Below the pieces are notes generated by a model. It was not told the origin of the DNA and ran no database searches. It saw nothing but the letters and a program-made list of their open reading frames with translations. Positions 46,172-57,640 of a stretch of DNA of 64,000 bases are shown one piece after another. The translations under genes were made by a program, and so were the position numbers. The DNA is from Furfurilactobacillus milii (GTDB lineage: Bacteria > Bacillota > Bacilli > Lactobacillales > Lactobacillaceae). Location: assembly GCF_009864005.1 (NCBI RefSeq), contig NZ_WEZQ01000019.1:124001-188000 (forward strand), read 5' to 3'. Within the stretch, counting starts at the first letter, position 1. Each line of letters begins with the position of its first letter.

Positions 46172-46930
46172 ATGCAAAAAACACCAGTAGTTTCAGTTAG
46201 TGGGTTACACAAAACCTATGGGCGTAAGAATGAACAACAATATGAAGCTTTAAAAGGAATTGACTTTACGATTGATGAAGGCGAATTTGTTGGCATTATG
46301 GGGGCTTCAGGGTCGGGTAAAACAACGCTCCTCAACTTACTATCTACACTCGATACGCCAACAAGTGGCAGTGTTGAGGTGAATGGGCAAGATATAACCG
46401 GGTTCAAGGGAAAAGCATTGTCAGATTTCCGTTCAGAAGAAATTGGTTTTATCTTTCAGGACTTCAATCTTCTAGAAAGTTTGACGGCTAAAGAAAACAT
46501 TGCTTTGCCGTTATCACTTCAAGGGGTAAAGAAAGCGGAAATTTCAAAGGCAGTTAAAGAAGTGGCCACAACATTGTCGATTGAAAATTTGTTGTCTAAA
46601 TACCCTACAGAACTGTCTGGAGGTCAAAAACAGCGGGTAGCGGCCGCTAGAGCGATTGTTCATCGTCCTGCAATCATTATGGGGGATGAACCAACCGGTG
46701 CCTTAGATTCAAAGTCTGCGCGTGATTTACTAGATTTAATGACAGATATTAATAAAAACCAACATGTTTCTGTCCTACTGGTCACACATGATCCTTTTTC
46801 AGCCAGTTTTTGTGACCGGATCTTGTTCATTCAAGACGGTCAAATTGGTCAGGAATTAAAAAAAGCTGACAATAATCGCCAAACTTTTTATCAAGAAATT
46901 CTGAACCAATTGGGCACTTTTGAACAGTAA
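46172..46930 (+). CDS. BceA-like ABC transporter ATP-binding protein
   Basis: 252-residue ATPase of the MacB/BceA type, which drives peptide-antibiotic resistance or lipoprotein-handling exporters. Walker A GASGSGKTT is at residues 44-52, the signature ELSGGQKQRVAAARA near 145, Walker B IIMGDEPTGALDSKS near 168, VTHD after it. GGAGGAG precedes the ATG at 46172. It overlaps the upstream open frame of the permease and forms a two-gene unit. No two-component system flanks it, unlike classical BceRSAB. Confidence 0.9.
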   Translation: MQKTPVVSVSGLHKTYGRKNEQQYEALKGIDFTIDEGEFVGIMGASGSGKTTLLNLLSTLDTPTSGSVEVNGQDITGFKGKALSDFRSEEIGFIFQDFNLLESLTAKENIALPLSLQGVKKAEISKAVKEVATTLSIENLLSKYPTELSGGQKQRVAAARAIVHRPAIIMGDEPTGALDSKSARDLLDLMTDINKNQHVSVLLVTHDPFSASFCDRILFIQDGQIGQELKKADNNRQTFYQEILNQLGTFEQ

Positions 46931-46943
46931 GCGGGGGAATGAC

Positions 46944-48746
46944 ATGTTAACTAAATTATCATTAGCAGGAATTAAAAATCGGTTTAAAGATTACTTAGTT
47001 TTACTTACCGGTCTTATTATCTCAGCCGCTGTTTTTTACATGTTTGCCAATTTAGCGACAAATCGTGAATTTGTTAAATCCAATACTCAAATTTCCATGG
47101 CTTCACAAGTTTTTATCTTCGGCATGATTTTGCTGATTTTGATTACAATCGTGTACATTGCCTATGCGAATTCATTTTTGTTAAGCATGCGACAACATGA
47201 TTATGGTTTATTTATGATGTTGGGTGCTAAAAAGAATCGCATTGGCGAACTGGTTTTTATTGAAACGCTACTGATTGGTGTGATTTCCACCATCGTCGGG
47301 ATTGTTTTAGGAATAGGCATGAGTATGGGACTATCCCAAATTTTATTTAATCAACTGGGGCTGACTGTGCATCATTTTAATGCCCTCTACTGGCCGGCAA
47401 TTGTGACCACAATTTGTCTGTATGTCGGGTTGTTTCTTTTATCTGGCATTTTCAATTTAACTAAATTGGTCAGAACACCAGTGCTCAAATTATTACACAT
47501 AGATGATGAGGTTTATCTACCGAAAAGGCGGCCATTAGTGCAATTAACGGAAATTGTAGCAGGCATTTTGTTGCTAGCAATTGGATACGTTGCTATGGCC
47601 AAAATCATGACGCTGCAGTTGCTAGCTGTTCCACTAGCGCTTGTGACGATCACACTTGGTAGCTATTTGCTATTTAGTGCAGTTATTGTCGGCGCTGTTG
47701 AATTACTGAAGCAAACAAATTTTGCTAACAAAAAATTGCATAATTTTACATTAGCCCAGATCATGTTTAGAGTTCGTAGCTATACGCGGATTCTGACGAT
47801 TGTGTCGTTACTATTTGCTTTAGCGTTAGGGGCAATTAGTGTCGGTGCAGGTTTTCAACGACAAGCACCGCAGATGGCAAAATCGACTAGTGCCTATACA
47901 ATGGCAATTAACGATATGGACAAAAAGGAACACAATCTGGTCAGTCAGTTGAACGACACGCACACGTTGACCTATTCTCAAAAGATTGTTGGCAACACAG
48001 TGTACTATAACGAACAAGAATTTGTTGATCATCCTCTGCCGATGTTGGATAGCCGTCAGGCATTAAACGACGGCTCACTCAAGACGCTACCTATTGCTCA
48101 GTTTAAAAAGGTAGCCTTGAATGATATGGATTTCACCGGACTGGTCCCGAAAAATGGTCAACAGAAAAGTGAGTTTGCGACTCAAAGCGATTTTGAAAAT
48201 TTAAATACGGCAACTACTCACACAGTGACAATCATTCGTTTAAATAATGTCCTAGCTCAACGAAAAATTTTGGACCGTTTAGAGAAACTTCAACAGCAAC
48301 GTTTTCCAGCGCCGACTATGGCGACAGTGGGTGGCTTTCAAACCTACAAAATGTTCAATGCACTCTTCAGTGGCTTAGAATTCATGGGATTTTTCCTCGG
48401 CTTTGCCTTTTTGGCGATGCTTGCTAGTTGCCTGATGTTCAAGATCTTGTCGGGCGCAAATAAGGATGTTGTTCGCTACAATATGCTGAACCGGATTGGA
48501 ACTAGACGGGTGCTGATGAAGCAGGCGGTGCGTGGTGAAATTTTGACACTGTTTGCGCTGCCAGGCATTTTGGGCATTGTCGATGTATTATTCGGATTAC
48601 AGGTGTTTAAGCCGCTGATGTATCATCCTAATGCCATGACGGGTTGGTCGATTTTGATTTTCTGTGTTTTATACGGTGTTTATTATGGAATCACAACATT
48701 AATTTATGAACGGCTAGTGATTCCTAAAGAGCAGATGAACGCCTAA
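46944..48746 (+). CDS. BceB-like FtsX-domain ABC permease
   Basis: 600-residue permease with about ten membrane segments. An N-terminal TM is followed by an FtsX-like block (SFLLSMRQHDYGLFMMLGAKKNRIGELVFIETLLIG). Several more segments lead to an extracellular region of about 190 residues (roughly 300-490), and a last FtsX block ends the protein. This is the layout of bacitracin/lantibiotic-type BceB permeases, whose large loop binds the target. GGGGGA lies 7 bases before the ATG at 46944. The target drug cannot be told from sequence. Confidence 0.88.
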   Translation: MLTKLSLAGIKNRFKDYLVLLTGLIISAAVFYMFANLATNREFVKSNTQISMASQVFIFGMILLILITIVYIAYANSFLLSMRQHDYGLFMMLGAKKNRIGELVFIETLLIGVISTIVGIVLGIGMSMGLSQILFNQLGLTVHHFNALYWPAIVTTICLYVGLFLLSGIFNLTKLVRTPVLKLLHIDDEVYLPKRRPLVQLTEIVAGILLLAIGYVAMAKIMTLQLLAVPLALVTITLGSYLLFSAVIVGAVELLKQTNFANKKLHNFTLAQIMFRVRSYTRILTIVSLLFALALGAISVGAGFQRQAPQMAKSTSAYTMAINDMDKKEHNLVSQLNDTHTLTYSQKIVGNTVYYNEQEFVDHPLPMLDSRQALNDGSLKTLPIAQFKKVALNDMDFTGLVPKNGQQKSEFATQSDFENLNTATTHTVTIIRLNNVLAQRKILDRLEKLQQQRFPAPTMATVGGFQTYKMFNALFSGLEFMGFFLGFAFLAMLASCLMFKILSGANKDVVRYNMLNRIGTRRVLMKQAVRGEILTLFALPGILGIVDVLFGLQVFKPLMYHPNAMTGWSILIFCVLYGVYYGITTLIYERLVIPKEQMNA

Positions 48747-48855
48747 TTAATTTAAAAGTTGCTTTTAGGGTTAATTGCTTGATTGACGAAGCAACAGACA
48801 ATCGCGTATCCTTATCTTGCTAACACATAAAGAAAGCTAAGGCTGGAGAAAAAAC

Positions 48856-49251
48856 ATGCACTTTGACTTTGATGGCAATACGCCACTTTATTTACAAGTG
48901 GCAGAACAAATTGAAGAAGCCATTTTAACGAATGGTTTTAAGTCCGGGGAACAAGTGCCGTCAACGACCGAGATTTCCAGGGAATTTCACATTAACCCTG
49001 CAACTGTGCTAAAAGGTATGAATATTTTGGTTAATGATGAGATTATTGAAAAACGTCGTGGACTTGGCATGTTTGTATTGGAAGGCGCACGTGAACGGAT
49101 TACGGACAAGCGGCGTACCCAATTTTATGAAGACAACATTCAGCCACTGATTAACGCCGCAAGGCAAATCGGTCTTTCGGAAGCTGTTTTGGCAGAGATG
49201 ATTAAACGGGGGTATGCAGATAATGGCACTGACAATCACCAAATTGACTAA
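48856..49251 (+). CDS. GntR-family regulator, YtrA type
   Basis: 131-residue regulator with an N-terminal winged helix (FDGNTPLYLQVAEQIEEAILTNGFKSGEQVPSTTEISREFHINPATVLKGMNIL, residues 4-57) and only a short C-terminal dimerisation helix, the YtrA subfamily pattern. Such regulators usually repress the ABC operon they head. GGAG precedes the start. Its last 29 bases overlap the ABC ATPase gene, so translation is coupled. Ligand unknown; cell-wall antibiotics are typical inducers in this subfamily. Confidence 0.9.
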   Translation: MHFDFDGNTPLYLQVAEQIEEAILTNGFKSGEQVPSTTEISREFHINPATVLKGMNILVNDEIIEKRRGLGMFVLEGARERITDKRRTQFYEDNIQPLINAARQIGLSEAVLAEMIKRGYADNGTDNHQID

Positions 49252-50080
49252 GCACGCAGGGCGCAAAATGCTCCTTCACAGTGCCAATCTAACGTTTGAA
49301 CCGGAAACAATTTATGGTCTACTGGGTCGTAATGGGGCTGGCAAAAGCACTTTACTAAATATGGTTGCCGACCGAATCCCCCGGTCAAGCGGTGAAATCA
49401 CAATTGATGGCCAATCAGTTCACGAAAATGATCATGTTTTACAACGACTTTTTTTGGCCAGCGAAGATAACCTGTATCCCGCTCGTGAACGAGTAAATAA
49501 CCTATTTAAGATCACGAAGCAACTATACGGCGACTTTGATGATGACTATGCTGAATATTTAGCTAAAGCATTTGGCTTAAATACACGCACCAGTTTTGGA
49601 CGCTTATCGACAGGTTATCGAACTATATTTAAGGATATTGTTGCACTTTGCGTACCGGCAGATTACATCATGTTAGACGAACCAGTTCTTGGCCTTGATG
49701 CTGGACATCGTGAACTGTTTTACCGCGAGTTGATAACTACGTATGCGAACCGCCCACGAACCTTTATTATTGCGACCCATTTGATTGAGGAAGTAGAAAC
49801 GATCCTAAATAATGTGATTGTGATTAATCAAGGTCAAATTAAACTAGCTGAGCCTGTCGAGTCACTGATGGCTCGGTCATATCGTTTGGCTGGACCAAGC
49901 GATGCGATGGCAACGTTCTTGCCTAATGTCAAGGTGCTGTCACAAAGTTCCTTTGGGCATGAAACGAGGGCAATTGTAACGATGATTGGCTCACCGGCGT
50001 TACCAGAGGGGATTGCTAAACACGCTTTGGGCTTGCAGGATCTGTTTGTGGCATTAACGGAGGATAGTCATGAAGATTAA
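49223..50080 (+). CDS. ABC transporter ATP-binding protein (YtrB-like)
   Basis: 285-residue ATPase. Walker A GRNGAGKST is at residues 35-43. The signature is degenerate, GRLSTGYRTIFKD instead of LSGGQ, which is the usual form in YtrB-type proteins. Walker B is YIMLDEPVLGLDAG, and the switch is IATHLIEEVE. ATG 49223 is preferred to ATG 49214, which is too close to the GGGGG site. It overlaps the GntR gene by 29 bases and the permease gene by 11 bases. Confidence 0.9.
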   Translation: MALTITKLTKHAGRKMLLHSANLTFEPETIYGLLGRNGAGKSTLLNMVADRIPRSSGEITIDGQSVHENDHVLQRLFLASEDNLYPARERVNNLFKITKQLYGDFDDDYAEYLAKAFGLNTRTSFGRLSTGYRTIFKDIVALCVPADYIMLDEPVLGLDAGHRELFYRELITTYANRPRTFIIATHLIEEVETILNNVIVINQGQIKLAEPVESLMARSYRLAGPSDAMATFLPNVKVLSQSSFGHETRAIVTMIGSPALPEGIAKHALGLQDLFVALTEDSHED

Positions 50081-50858
50081 ACCAGTTTATCAATTTCGTC
50101 TTCAGCGTGATGCAAAACTGTTGGGATGGGGTTATTTAGCTTCGTTCGTTGGCTTGTGGTTCATTCCATTTTTGATCAGATGGATGACCAGTGGTCTTAA
50201 AGCAGCGTTGCCACTCAAACCGTATCTTGCAACTAATGCGTTAGAGTCGATTATGGTCTTGTTTCTCTTTGTAGTCGGCGCACTTGTGTATCAGGGATTT
50301 GAATTATTTATTCAAAATGGCATTTCAAGACGCACTTACTGGACAGGAAAGTTACTGAGTCTGATGACAATTGCTGTTGGTATTTCCTTTATTAATGTTT
50401 TATATCGGCTACTGGTAGCACAGCCGCTGGGGATGCGAACATTTGAAAGTGCCGGTCGCGCAGAATTTGGTCACTTCATTCAACACGGCAATATTGATAT
50501 CTTTTGGTTTTGGATTCGTGCGCTGAGTACGTTGACATTAGCATTGGCGCTCGGTATGCTCGTTGGCTCTGTGTTGGGGCTAATGACGACTAGGTGGAAG
50601 ATTATTACATTTGTTGCGGCGCCAATCATCGGTCTTGGCCTGCTGACATTTATTTTGTACGCTGGTACAAATGGTGGTCAACCGATTTCATTCACATCAA
50701 CCTGGTTAGGAAGCCTATTCCGGGTGATGTACGGATTTGATGGCTACATTCGCTATCAACATCCATTAAATTTAGTTATCACAAACTTTATTTTAAGTGC
50801 AATCGGTTTGGCTGTTAGTTACTGCTTTAACCGTTTGCTACGCCTAAGACGAATTTAA
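50070..50858 (+). CDS. ABC-2-like membrane permease of the GntR operon
   Basis: 262-residue protein with about six hydrophobic segments: near residues 21-36, 55-76, 100-116, 151-175, 181-204 and 233-252. No motif identifies the substrate. GGAGG lies just before the start, and the first 11 bases overlap the ATPase gene. The layout regulator-ATPase-permease implies one exporter or cell-wall stress module. I do not recognise a closer family. Confidence 0.82.
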   Translation: MKIKPVYQFRLQRDAKLLGWGYLASFVGLWFIPFLIRWMTSGLKAALPLKPYLATNALESIMVLFLFVVGALVYQGFELFIQNGISRRTYWTGKLLSLMTIAVGISFINVLYRLLVAQPLGMRTFESAGRAEFGHFIQHGNIDIFWFWIRALSTLTLALALGMLVGSVLGLMTTRWKIITFVAAPIIGLGLLTFILYAGTNGGQPISFTSTWLGSLFRVMYGFDGYIRYQHPLNLVITNFILSAIGLAVSYCFNRLLRLRRI

Positions 50859-50884
50859 TGAACACAAACGTTAACCATCGTTTA

Positions 50885-50913
50885 TTGACAGCTTGCTCGT
50901 TTATCAGTAAACT
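50885..50913 (+). promoter_or_regulatory. Promoter of rny
   Basis: Perfect TTGACA, 17 bases, TAAACT. Confidence 0.75.
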
Positions 50914-51001
50914 GAAATTGTGTAATTAATCAATTTAACATCTTACAAGTTTGCGGCTGGCTTAACGGTCAGCCATTTTTGATGAAGGGCGGGAATTAAA
51001 T

Positions 51002-52564
51002 ATGGTTTACGTTGTAACCATAATCCTCGTGCTCATCGCTATTATTGCCGGTCTGTATGGTGGACTTGCTATTGCCAAGAAGCGTCACGAACGCGATATT
51101 GACAATGCCAACAATTCTGCCGCAGCCATCCTAAAGAAAGCTCATCAGGATGCAAAAACCGCTAAAAAAGAGGCTTTACTTGAGGCTCGCGAAGAGAACC
51201 ACAAGTACCGAACGGACGTTGAAAATGAATTAAAGGATCGACGTGCGGAGGTTCAAAAGCAAGAAGATCGGTTATTGCAACGTGAAGAAGCTCTGGATCG
51301 CAAGGATAATACGTTTGAAAAGCGTGAAGCTCAATTAACACGTAAAGAAGACAAGTTAACTAGTGATCGGGATGCACTGAAACAGCAACAGCAAGAAGCA
51401 GCAGACCTCATCGATAAGCGACAACAAGAAGTTGAACGAGTGGCGGCTTTGTCTCAAGACGAAGCACGTGATTTAGTTATTCAGGAAACAAAGGATCAGT
51501 TGGCTCATGAACGAGCCGTACTGATTAAAGAAAGTGAAGAAGAGGCCAAGATCTCTGCTGATAAGGAAGCTAAGAACCTAATTGTTGCTGCCATTCAGCG
51601 GAGTGTTGCAGACACCGTCTCTGATAATACAGTGACGGTCGTTACATTGCCGAATGATGACATGAAGGGCCGAATCATTGGTCGTGAGGGTCGTAACATC
51701 CGGACACTTGAAACGTTAACTGGAATTGACCTCATTATTGACGATACGCCGGAAGCAGTTGTGCTGAGTGGGTTTGATCCCGTTCGTCGTGAAATTGCTA
51801 AGTTGGCGTTGGAAAAATTGATTGCTGATGGTCGGATTCATCCGGCCAGAATTGAAGAAATGGTTGAAAAAGCACGCAAGGAAATGGACGATAAAATCCG
51901 TGAAATTGGTGAACAAACCGTCTTTGATTTAGGCATTCGAGCCATGAATCCTGATTTAATTAAGACAATTGGGCGAATGAACTACAGAACTAGTTATGGT
52001 CAAAATGTTTTGAACCACTCTATTGAAGTTGCTAAGTTGACCGCTGTGATGGCGGCAGAACTTGGTGAGGATGTTGCGTTAGCTAAGCGCGCAGGATTAT
52101 TACACGATATTGGTAAGGCCGTGGATCATGAAGTTGAGGGATCTCACGTTGAATTAGGGGTTGAATTGGCAACTAAGTACCATGAAAACCCAGTTGTTAT
52201 TAACACAATTGCTTCTCACCATGGTGATGTTGAACCGACATCTATCATCGCCGTCTTGGTTGGCGCTGCGGATGCTATTTCTTCAGCAAGACCAGGTGCA
52301 CGTTCCGAATCGCTTGAAAATTACATTCAGCGTTTGAAACAGTTGGAAGAAATTGCTAACCGTCACGATGGTGTGGCACAAAGTTATGCCATTCAGGCAG
52401 GTCGTGAAGTACGGGTTATCGTTAAGCCTCAGGATATCGATGATCTTCAAGCAACGGTCATTGCCCGTGACATAAAGAATGAAATTGAAAACGATCTTGA
52501 ATATCCTGGTCATATTAAAGTGACCGTTATTCGGGAAACGAGAGCTGTCGAGTACGCCAAATAG
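51002..52564 (+). CDS. rny: Ribonuclease Y
   Basis: 520-residue membrane-anchored endoribonuclease that starts mRNA decay. An N-terminal helix (residues 2-23) anchors it; a long charged coiled coil (about 30-205) follows. The KH domain contains [15 protein letters not shown], and the HD domain carries HSIEVAKL and [12 protein letters not shown] as metal-binding motifs. GGGCGGG-type purines precede the ATG. It has its own promoter and terminator. Confidence 0.97.
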   Translation: MVYVVTIILVLIAIIAGLYGGLAIAKKRHERDIDNANNSAAAILKKAHQDAKTAKKEALLEAREENHKYRTDVENELKDRRAEVQKQEDRLLQREEALDRKDNTFEKREAQLTRKEDKLTSDRDALKQQQQEAADLIDKRQQEVERVAALSQDEARDLVIQETKDQLAHERAVLIKESEEEAKISADKEAKNLIVAAIQRSVADTVSDNTVTVVTLPNDDMKGRIIGREGRNIRTLETLTGIDLIIDDTPEAVVLSGFDPVRREIAKLALEKLIADGRIHPARIEEMVEKARKEMDDKIREIGEQTVFDLGIRAMNPDLIKTIGRMNYRTSYGQNVLNHSIEVAKLTAVMAAELGEDVALAKRAGLLHDIGKAVDHEVEGSHVELGVELATKYHENPVVINTIASHHGDVEPTSIIAVLVGAADAISSARPGARSESLENYIQRLKQLEEIANRHDGVAQSYAIQAGREVRVIVKPQDIDDLQATVIARDIKNEIENDLEYPGHIKVTVIRETRAVEYAK

Positions 52565-52582
52565 GTGACTTAATAGCATAAG

Positions 52583-52618
52583 ACGACACTTAGCCGAGAT
52601 TTGGCTGATGTCGTTTTT
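52583..52618 (+). terminator. Terminator of rny
   Basis: ACGACA/TGTCGT with inner TAGCC/GGCTG, then TTTTT. Confidence 0.85.
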
Positions 52619-52807
52619 CTTTGCTGTTAAACATTATTTTTAGTAGGGACCACGTGTTCGAATCAACCCAGACAGTGACCGCAAAAAATGTTAAACTTAG
52701 ACCATCGTTTTTTGGGGACTTAGATGAAATTGTTTGTTAGTTCTAAGTGGGTGAAGCCACTTACGATGAACGACGAATTTTTTGAAGTAGTGAGGAGTTT
52801 ACGTTAC

Positions 52808-55435
52808 ATGGCAAAAAAGTCAGCACAAGAGAGTATGGAAACGCCAATGATGAAGCAGTATCAGTCCATCAAGGATCAGTATCCTGATGCCTTTTTGTTT
52901 TATCGAATCGGTGATTTTTACGAACTATTTAATGATGATGCAGTTAAGGGTGCCCAATTGCTCGAATTGACGTTAACCGCGCGTAACCATAATTCAGCCG
53001 ATCCAATCCCAATGTGTGGCGTTCCACATCACGCTGTTCAAAATTATATTGATATTCTGGTAGATCACGGGTATAAAGTTGCCATTTGTGAACAAATGGA
53101 AGACCCGGCCCTTGCAAAGGGCATGGTAAAGCGACAAGTTATTCAGTTGATTACACCAGGAACGCGCATGGAAACCGGTGTTAGTGGCGCGAAGGAAAAT
53201 AATTATTTGGCAGGCTTTATCAAACAAGACGATCATTTTGGCTTTGCATATGCGGATGTCTCTACGGGTGAACTGCGAACCGCCAATCTATCGACATTTG
53301 ATACGGTGATGAATGAAGTCATGTCTGTCGAGGCTAAAGAGGTGGTTGTTGACGACACTGTACCTGCTGAGCTGACTGATCAGTTTAAGCCACTTGGTAT
53401 TTTGGTCTCTCATCAAACGGAAATCACGACTGGGGCAGAATTGAGCTTTGTAACACAGGATCTGGATGACGGTGTTGAAACGTCAGCAGTTTCCATGCTG
53501 TTGAGCTATATGGAAGGCACCCAGAAGCGGAGTCTGTCTCATTTGCAGCGCGCAATTGCGTATGAACCATCCTACTATCTTAAAATGGATCATTATGCCA
53601 AACGGAACTTGGAATTGGCAACTAATATTCGTACCGGCAAAAAATCCGGCACACTTTTATGGTTGTTAGATGAAACTAAGACAGCGATGGGTGGTCGGTT
53701 ATTAAAGCAATGGTTGGATCGACCACTGTTGTCACTGGATGAAATCAAAGCACGTCAAGACAAAGTGGATGAGTTGCTTCAACATTATTTTGAACGCTCA
53801 AATCTACAGGATGAGCTGGTCAAAGTTTACGATTTAGAGCGGCTGGCTGGTCGAGTGGCGTTTGGTAGTGTGAATGGCCGAGATTTGATCCAATTGAAGA
53901 CTTCATTGCAACAGGTGCCAAAAATCAAATATGTTTTAGAAGAGTTGGATCAAAACGTGTTTGGCGACATGTTGACTGGATTAGATCCTGTTGATGATGT
54001 TGCTGAGCTGATTGATCGTGCTATCAACGACGATTCCCCAATATCAGTGACTGACGGCGGTGTCATCAAGGATGGTTATGATGATCAGCTTGATGAGTAT
54101 CGGGATGCAATGAAAAATGGCAAACAGTGGATTGCCGAGCTTGAGGCCAAAGAACGGCAAGCCACTGGGATCAGTACCCTTAAAATTGGTTATAACCGGG
54201 TATTTGGGTACTATATTGAAGTCACCAAGGCGAACCTTAGCAAGTTGCCAGATGATCGTTATGAGCGTAAGCAAACACTGACTAACGCGGAACGGTTTTC
54301 AACACCAGAATTGAAGGAAAAGGAAACGTTGATTCTGGAGGCTCAGGAAAAGTCGACCGCCTTGGAGTATCAACTCTTTACTAAGGTTCGGGAGGTCGTG
54401 AAGGCTGCCATTGGCCGTTTGCAACGACTGGCTAAAGCATTGGCCAGTTTAGATGTCTTGCAGAGTTTTGCCGTCGTTTCAGAAAACTATCGTTTTGTTC
54501 GCCCTGAACTGAATAACGGGCATGATTTAGAAATTGAAGATGGTCGTCATCCCGTTGTTGAAAAAGTACTCGGAAAACAGGAATATGTGCCTAATGATGT
54601 CCGAATGGCTGACGATACAACTGTGCTGCTTATCACTGGACCGAACATGTCTGGGAAAAGTACCTATATGCGTCAACTGGCATTAACCGTCGTGATGGCC
54701 CAAATGGGTTGTTTTGTGCCTGCTAAATCCGCTAGTATGCCGGTGTTTGACCAAATTTTCACCAGAATTGGTGCAGCAGATGATTTAATTTCCGGTAATT
54801 CAACGTTCATGGTTGAAATGCAGGAGGCTAACGATGCGTTGATGCATGCGACCGCTAATAGCTTAATCTTATTTGACGAAATCGGCCGGGGCACTGCGAC
54901 CTACGATGGAATGGCATTAGCCCAAGCAATTATCGAGTATGTTCATGATCACGTTCATGCTAAAACTCTGTTCAGTACGCATTACCATGAATTAACAGCA
55001 CTGGATGAATCTTTGCACGCGTTGAAAAACATTCACGTTGGCGCGGTCGAAGAGAACGGTCAACTGGTATTTCTTCATCAAATTCAACCGGGACCAGCTG
55101 ACAAGTCTTACGGGATTCACGTGGCTAAGCTAGCGGGGATGCCGGATGGGTTGTTGTCTAGGGCTAGCACAATTTTGCAAGAGCTTGAGGCTAATGCAGG
55201 TGAAACACCAACGCCTGTGAATGTTGATGAACCTTTATCAGAGCCAGCACCGGAACCTGCGTCAAAACGAAAGCAGACGGCAACGAGCAAACAGTTGGCG
55301 TTGTTTGAAACGCCGACGATGGATCCGAAGGTTGCAGATATTATCAAGGATTTAAAACAGATGAATTTAATGGGTATGACACCGATGGATGTTATGAACA
55401 AGTTTTATGATATTCAACAAAAACTACAGTCATAA
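52808..55435 (+). CDS. mutS: DNA mismatch repair protein MutS
   Basis: 875-residue mismatch-recognition ATPase. [35 protein letters not shown] includes the conserved Phe-x-Glu (FYEL) mismatch-contacting motif. The P-loop GPNMSGKS is at residues 611-618, with [13 protein letters not shown] and STHYHELT after it. The ATG at 52808 is preferred because the family starts there and GAGGAGT is about 10 bases upstream; the frame is open to 52724. mutL follows after 53 bases. Confidence 0.97.
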   Translation: MAKKSAQESMETPMMKQYQSIKDQYPDAFLFYRIGDFYELFNDDAVKGAQLLELTLTARNHNSADPIPMCGVPHHAVQNYIDILVDHGYKVAICEQMEDPALAKGMVKRQVIQLITPGTRMETGVSGAKENNYLAGFIKQDDHFGFAYADVSTGELRTANLSTFDTVMNEVMSVEAKEVVVDDTVPAELTDQFKPLGILVSHQTEITTGAELSFVTQDLDDGVETSAVSMLLSYMEGTQKRSLSHLQRAIAYEPSYYLKMDHYAKRNLELATNIRTGKKSGTLLWLLDETKTAMGGRLLKQWLDRPLLSLDEIKARQDKVDELLQHYFERSNLQDELVKVYDLERLAGRVAFGSVNGRDLIQLKTSLQQVPKIKYVLEELDQNVFGDMLTGLDPVDDVAELIDRAINDDSPISVTDGGVIKDGYDDQLDEYRDAMKNGKQWIAELEAKERQATGISTLKIGYNRVFGYYIEVTKANLSKLPDDRYERKQTLTNAERFSTPELKEKETLILEAQEKSTALEYQLFTKVREVVKAAIGRLQRLAKALASLDVLQSFAVVSENYRFVRPELNNGHDLEIEDGRHPVVEKVLGKQEYVPNDVRMADDTTVLLITGPNMSGKSTYMRQLALTVVMAQMGCFVPAKSASMPVFDQIFTRIGAADDLISGNSTFMVEMQEANDALMHATANSLILFDEIGRGTATYDGMALAQAIIEYVHDHVHAKTLFSTHYHELTALDESLHALKNIHVGAVEENGQLVFLHQIQPGPADKSYGIHVAKLAGMPDGLLSRASTILQELEANAGETPTPVNVDEPLSEPAPEPASKRKQTATSKQLALFETPTMDPKVADIIKDLKQMNLMGMTPMDVMNKFYDIQQKLQS

Positions 55436-55488
55436 TTTGACCATTATTCAAAATGAAGCGGTGAAGGTTAACAAGAGGATTAAACAGT

Positions 55489-57552
55489 ATGGCAAAAATT
55501 CATGAATTACCCACTGTCCTCGCAGATCAAATTGCTGCTGGGGAAGTGGTTGAACGACCGGCATCAGTGGTGAAAGAGCTTGTTGAAAATGCCGTTGACG
55601 CGCATGCTAAAACGATTGATGTGCTGGTGGAAGAAGCAGGACTAAAATCGATTCAAGTAGTTGATGATGGGGTTGGCATTGCGGATGAAGATGTCGAAAT
55701 GGCCTTTTCAAGGCATGCGACCAGCAAAATAACCTCACGTGAAGATTTGTTTCGTGTTCACTCGCTGGGATTTCGTGGTGAAGCGTTACCTAGTATCGCA
55801 TCGGTTGCCGATGTTTGGCTAAAAACGGCGACGGGTAAGGGTGCGGGAAGTGAAGTGCACATCAAAGGCGGCGAAATTCTGACACATACGGCCGCGCAGT
55901 CACGACCAGGGACTGAAGTAACCGTCAGCGATTTATTTTTTAATACGCCGGCACGCTTAAAATATTTAAAATCACCGCAAACTGAACTAGCCAACATTGT
56001 GGATATTGTGGACAGACTTGCACTGGGGCACCCAGATGTCGCCTTTAGCTTAAGTCACAATGGACGCGAACTATTGCGGACAGCAGGGCGTGGAGACAGT
56101 CAGCAGGTTGTTGCAGGAATCTACGGTGTTCAAACGGCCCGCAAGATGGTAGCGATAGAAAATGAGGACGCCGATTTCAAACTGACTGGTTATGTATCGC
56201 TGCCTGAATTGACGCGTGCTTCACGTAACTACATTTCGATTCTGATTAATGGACGTTACATTAAAAATTACCAACTGACGAAAGCTCTCATTAAGGGCTA
56301 TGGTTCCAAACTGATGGTAGGGCGTTATCCTATCGCCGTCCTTAATTTAACGATGGATCCATTCTTAGTTGACGTTAACGTTCATCCAACTAAACAGGAG
56401 GTTAGGCTAAGTAAAGAGCCTGAACTCGCGGATTTAATTGACAAGGCGGTTTATAACCGGATTGCGCAGGAAAACCTAATTCCTGACGCTTATCAAAATT
56501 TACGTGGTGAACCAAGTTTGGATTCAAATGCGTTAGCACAGCGACTAAGCGAAGCATCGACCACTAGGAATGCGGATGTGAATGTTCATTATGCGCGGCC
56601 ACAACAGTTAGCGGGACGGCAACCGCAACCGGTAGCATCATCTTCACCAGTTGTGGATTCAGGTTCAGAAACAGATGCTGAAACGACAGCCAGGGATGAT
56701 GGTAACGTTGGCACAACGTTGCCAAATGCCTTACCAACACAAACATTGGCACCTGTTGTGGTGCATCATGTGGACGACATGGCAGACGCTTCAGTTGCGG
56801 CTTTCGATGCGCGCTATGCTCATGATGACACGACACCATTCGGCGATGAAGAAGCACCTCAAGTACCAATGCCAAATGAGGAAACGGAAATGTTACCGGA
56901 TCAATCAACCAGTAGTGATGGTCAACGCCGTTTTCCAGAATTAACTTACATTGGTCAAATGCACGGCACCTTTCTGTTTGCTCAAGCTGAAGATGGTCTT
57001 TACCTCATTGATCAGCATGCCGCTCAGGAGCGAATCAAGTATGAATACTACCGTGTCAAAATTGGTGAAGTTAGTCGTGATTTGCAAAACCTGTTGGTAC
57101 CGATCGTTTTGGACTATCCGACTAGTGATGTCTTAAAGATTAATGACGCTAAGGATAAGCTCGAACAACTGGGATTATTTTTGGAACCGTTTGGCAACAA
57201 CAGTTTTATTGTGCGTCAGCACCCAACCTGGTTTGAAGAAGGTCAAGAAGAGTCAACGATTCGTGAAATGATTGACTGGGTGCTGACTGATCATGATTTA
57301 ACGGTTGCCAAATTCCGTGTAAAAACGGCGATTATGATGAGTTGTAAACGGTCAATTAAGGCCAATCATCATTTGGATGAACGGCAGGCGCGGGCGTTAT
57401 TACACGATTTGGCTCAGACACAAAATCCGTTTAATTGTCCACATGGGCGGCCTGTCGTGGTTCATTTTACTAACGCTGATATGGAAAAAATGTTTAAGCG
57501 AATCCAGGATTCTCACGAATCGTGGGCAGAGTTTGATGAGCATGAATTTTAG
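55489..57552 (+). CDS. mutL: DNA mismatch repair protein MutL
   Basis: 687-residue GHKL ATPase. N-terminal motifs: [32 protein letters not shown] and [16 protein letters not shown]. The C-terminal nicking site [12 protein letters not shown] starts at residue 508, with CPHGRPV and [10 protein letters not shown] as further metal ligands, so this is the endonuclease-type MutL of bacteria without MutH. A long acidic linker (about 345-470) rich in Pro, Thr and Asp joins the domains. Confidence 0.97.
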   Translation: MAKIHELPTVLADQIAAGEVVERPASVVKELVENAVDAHAKTIDVLVEEAGLKSIQVVDDGVGIADEDVEMAFSRHATSKITSREDLFRVHSLGFRGEALPSIASVADVWLKTATGKGAGSEVHIKGGEILTHTAAQSRPGTEVTVSDLFFNTPARLKYLKSPQTELANIVDIVDRLALGHPDVAFSLSHNGRELLRTAGRGDSQQVVAGIYGVQTARKMVAIENEDADFKLTGYVSLPELTRASRNYISILINGRYIKNYQLTKALIKGYGSKLMVGRYPIAVLNLTMDPFLVDVNVHPTKQEVRLSKEPELADLIDKAVYNRIAQENLIPDAYQNLRGEPSLDSNALAQRLSEASTTRNADVNVHYARPQQLAGRQPQPVASSSPVVDSGSETDAETTARDDGNVGTTLPNALPTQTLAPVVVHHVDDMADASVAAFDARYAHDDTTPFGDEEAPQVPMPNEETEMLPDQSTSSDGQRRFPELTYIGQMHGTFLFAQAEDGLYLIDQHAAQERIKYEYYRVKIGEVSRDLQNLLVPIVLDYPTSDVLKINDAKDKLEQLGLFLEPFGNNSFIVRQHPTWFEEGQEESTIREMIDWVLTDHDLTVAKFRVKTAIMMSCKRSIKANHHLDERQARALLHDLAQTQNPFNCPHGRPVVVHFTNADMEKMFKRIQDSHESWAEFDEHEF

Positions 57553-57640
57553 CGTGTGGTTTGACTTGGGATGGTTTTGAGTAATGACGAGCTCTCGTTC
57601 AGACTGTTTAAAGTTGGCCGATGCAAACGGAGGAAAATGA

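Noticed and set aside
51209-51450. Repetitive charged sequence in rny that could look like a repeat region
   Set aside because: It codes the normal coiled coil of RNase Y; no exact DNA repeats are present.
52724-52807. N-terminal extension of mutS
   Set aside because: The frame is open but has no ribosome site and no match to the MutS N-terminus, which fits the ATG at 52808.
57561-57587. Promoter-like TTGACT and TAATGA before ruvA
   Set aside because: The spacing is only 15 bases and the -10 is poor; ruvA is more likely read from mutL.
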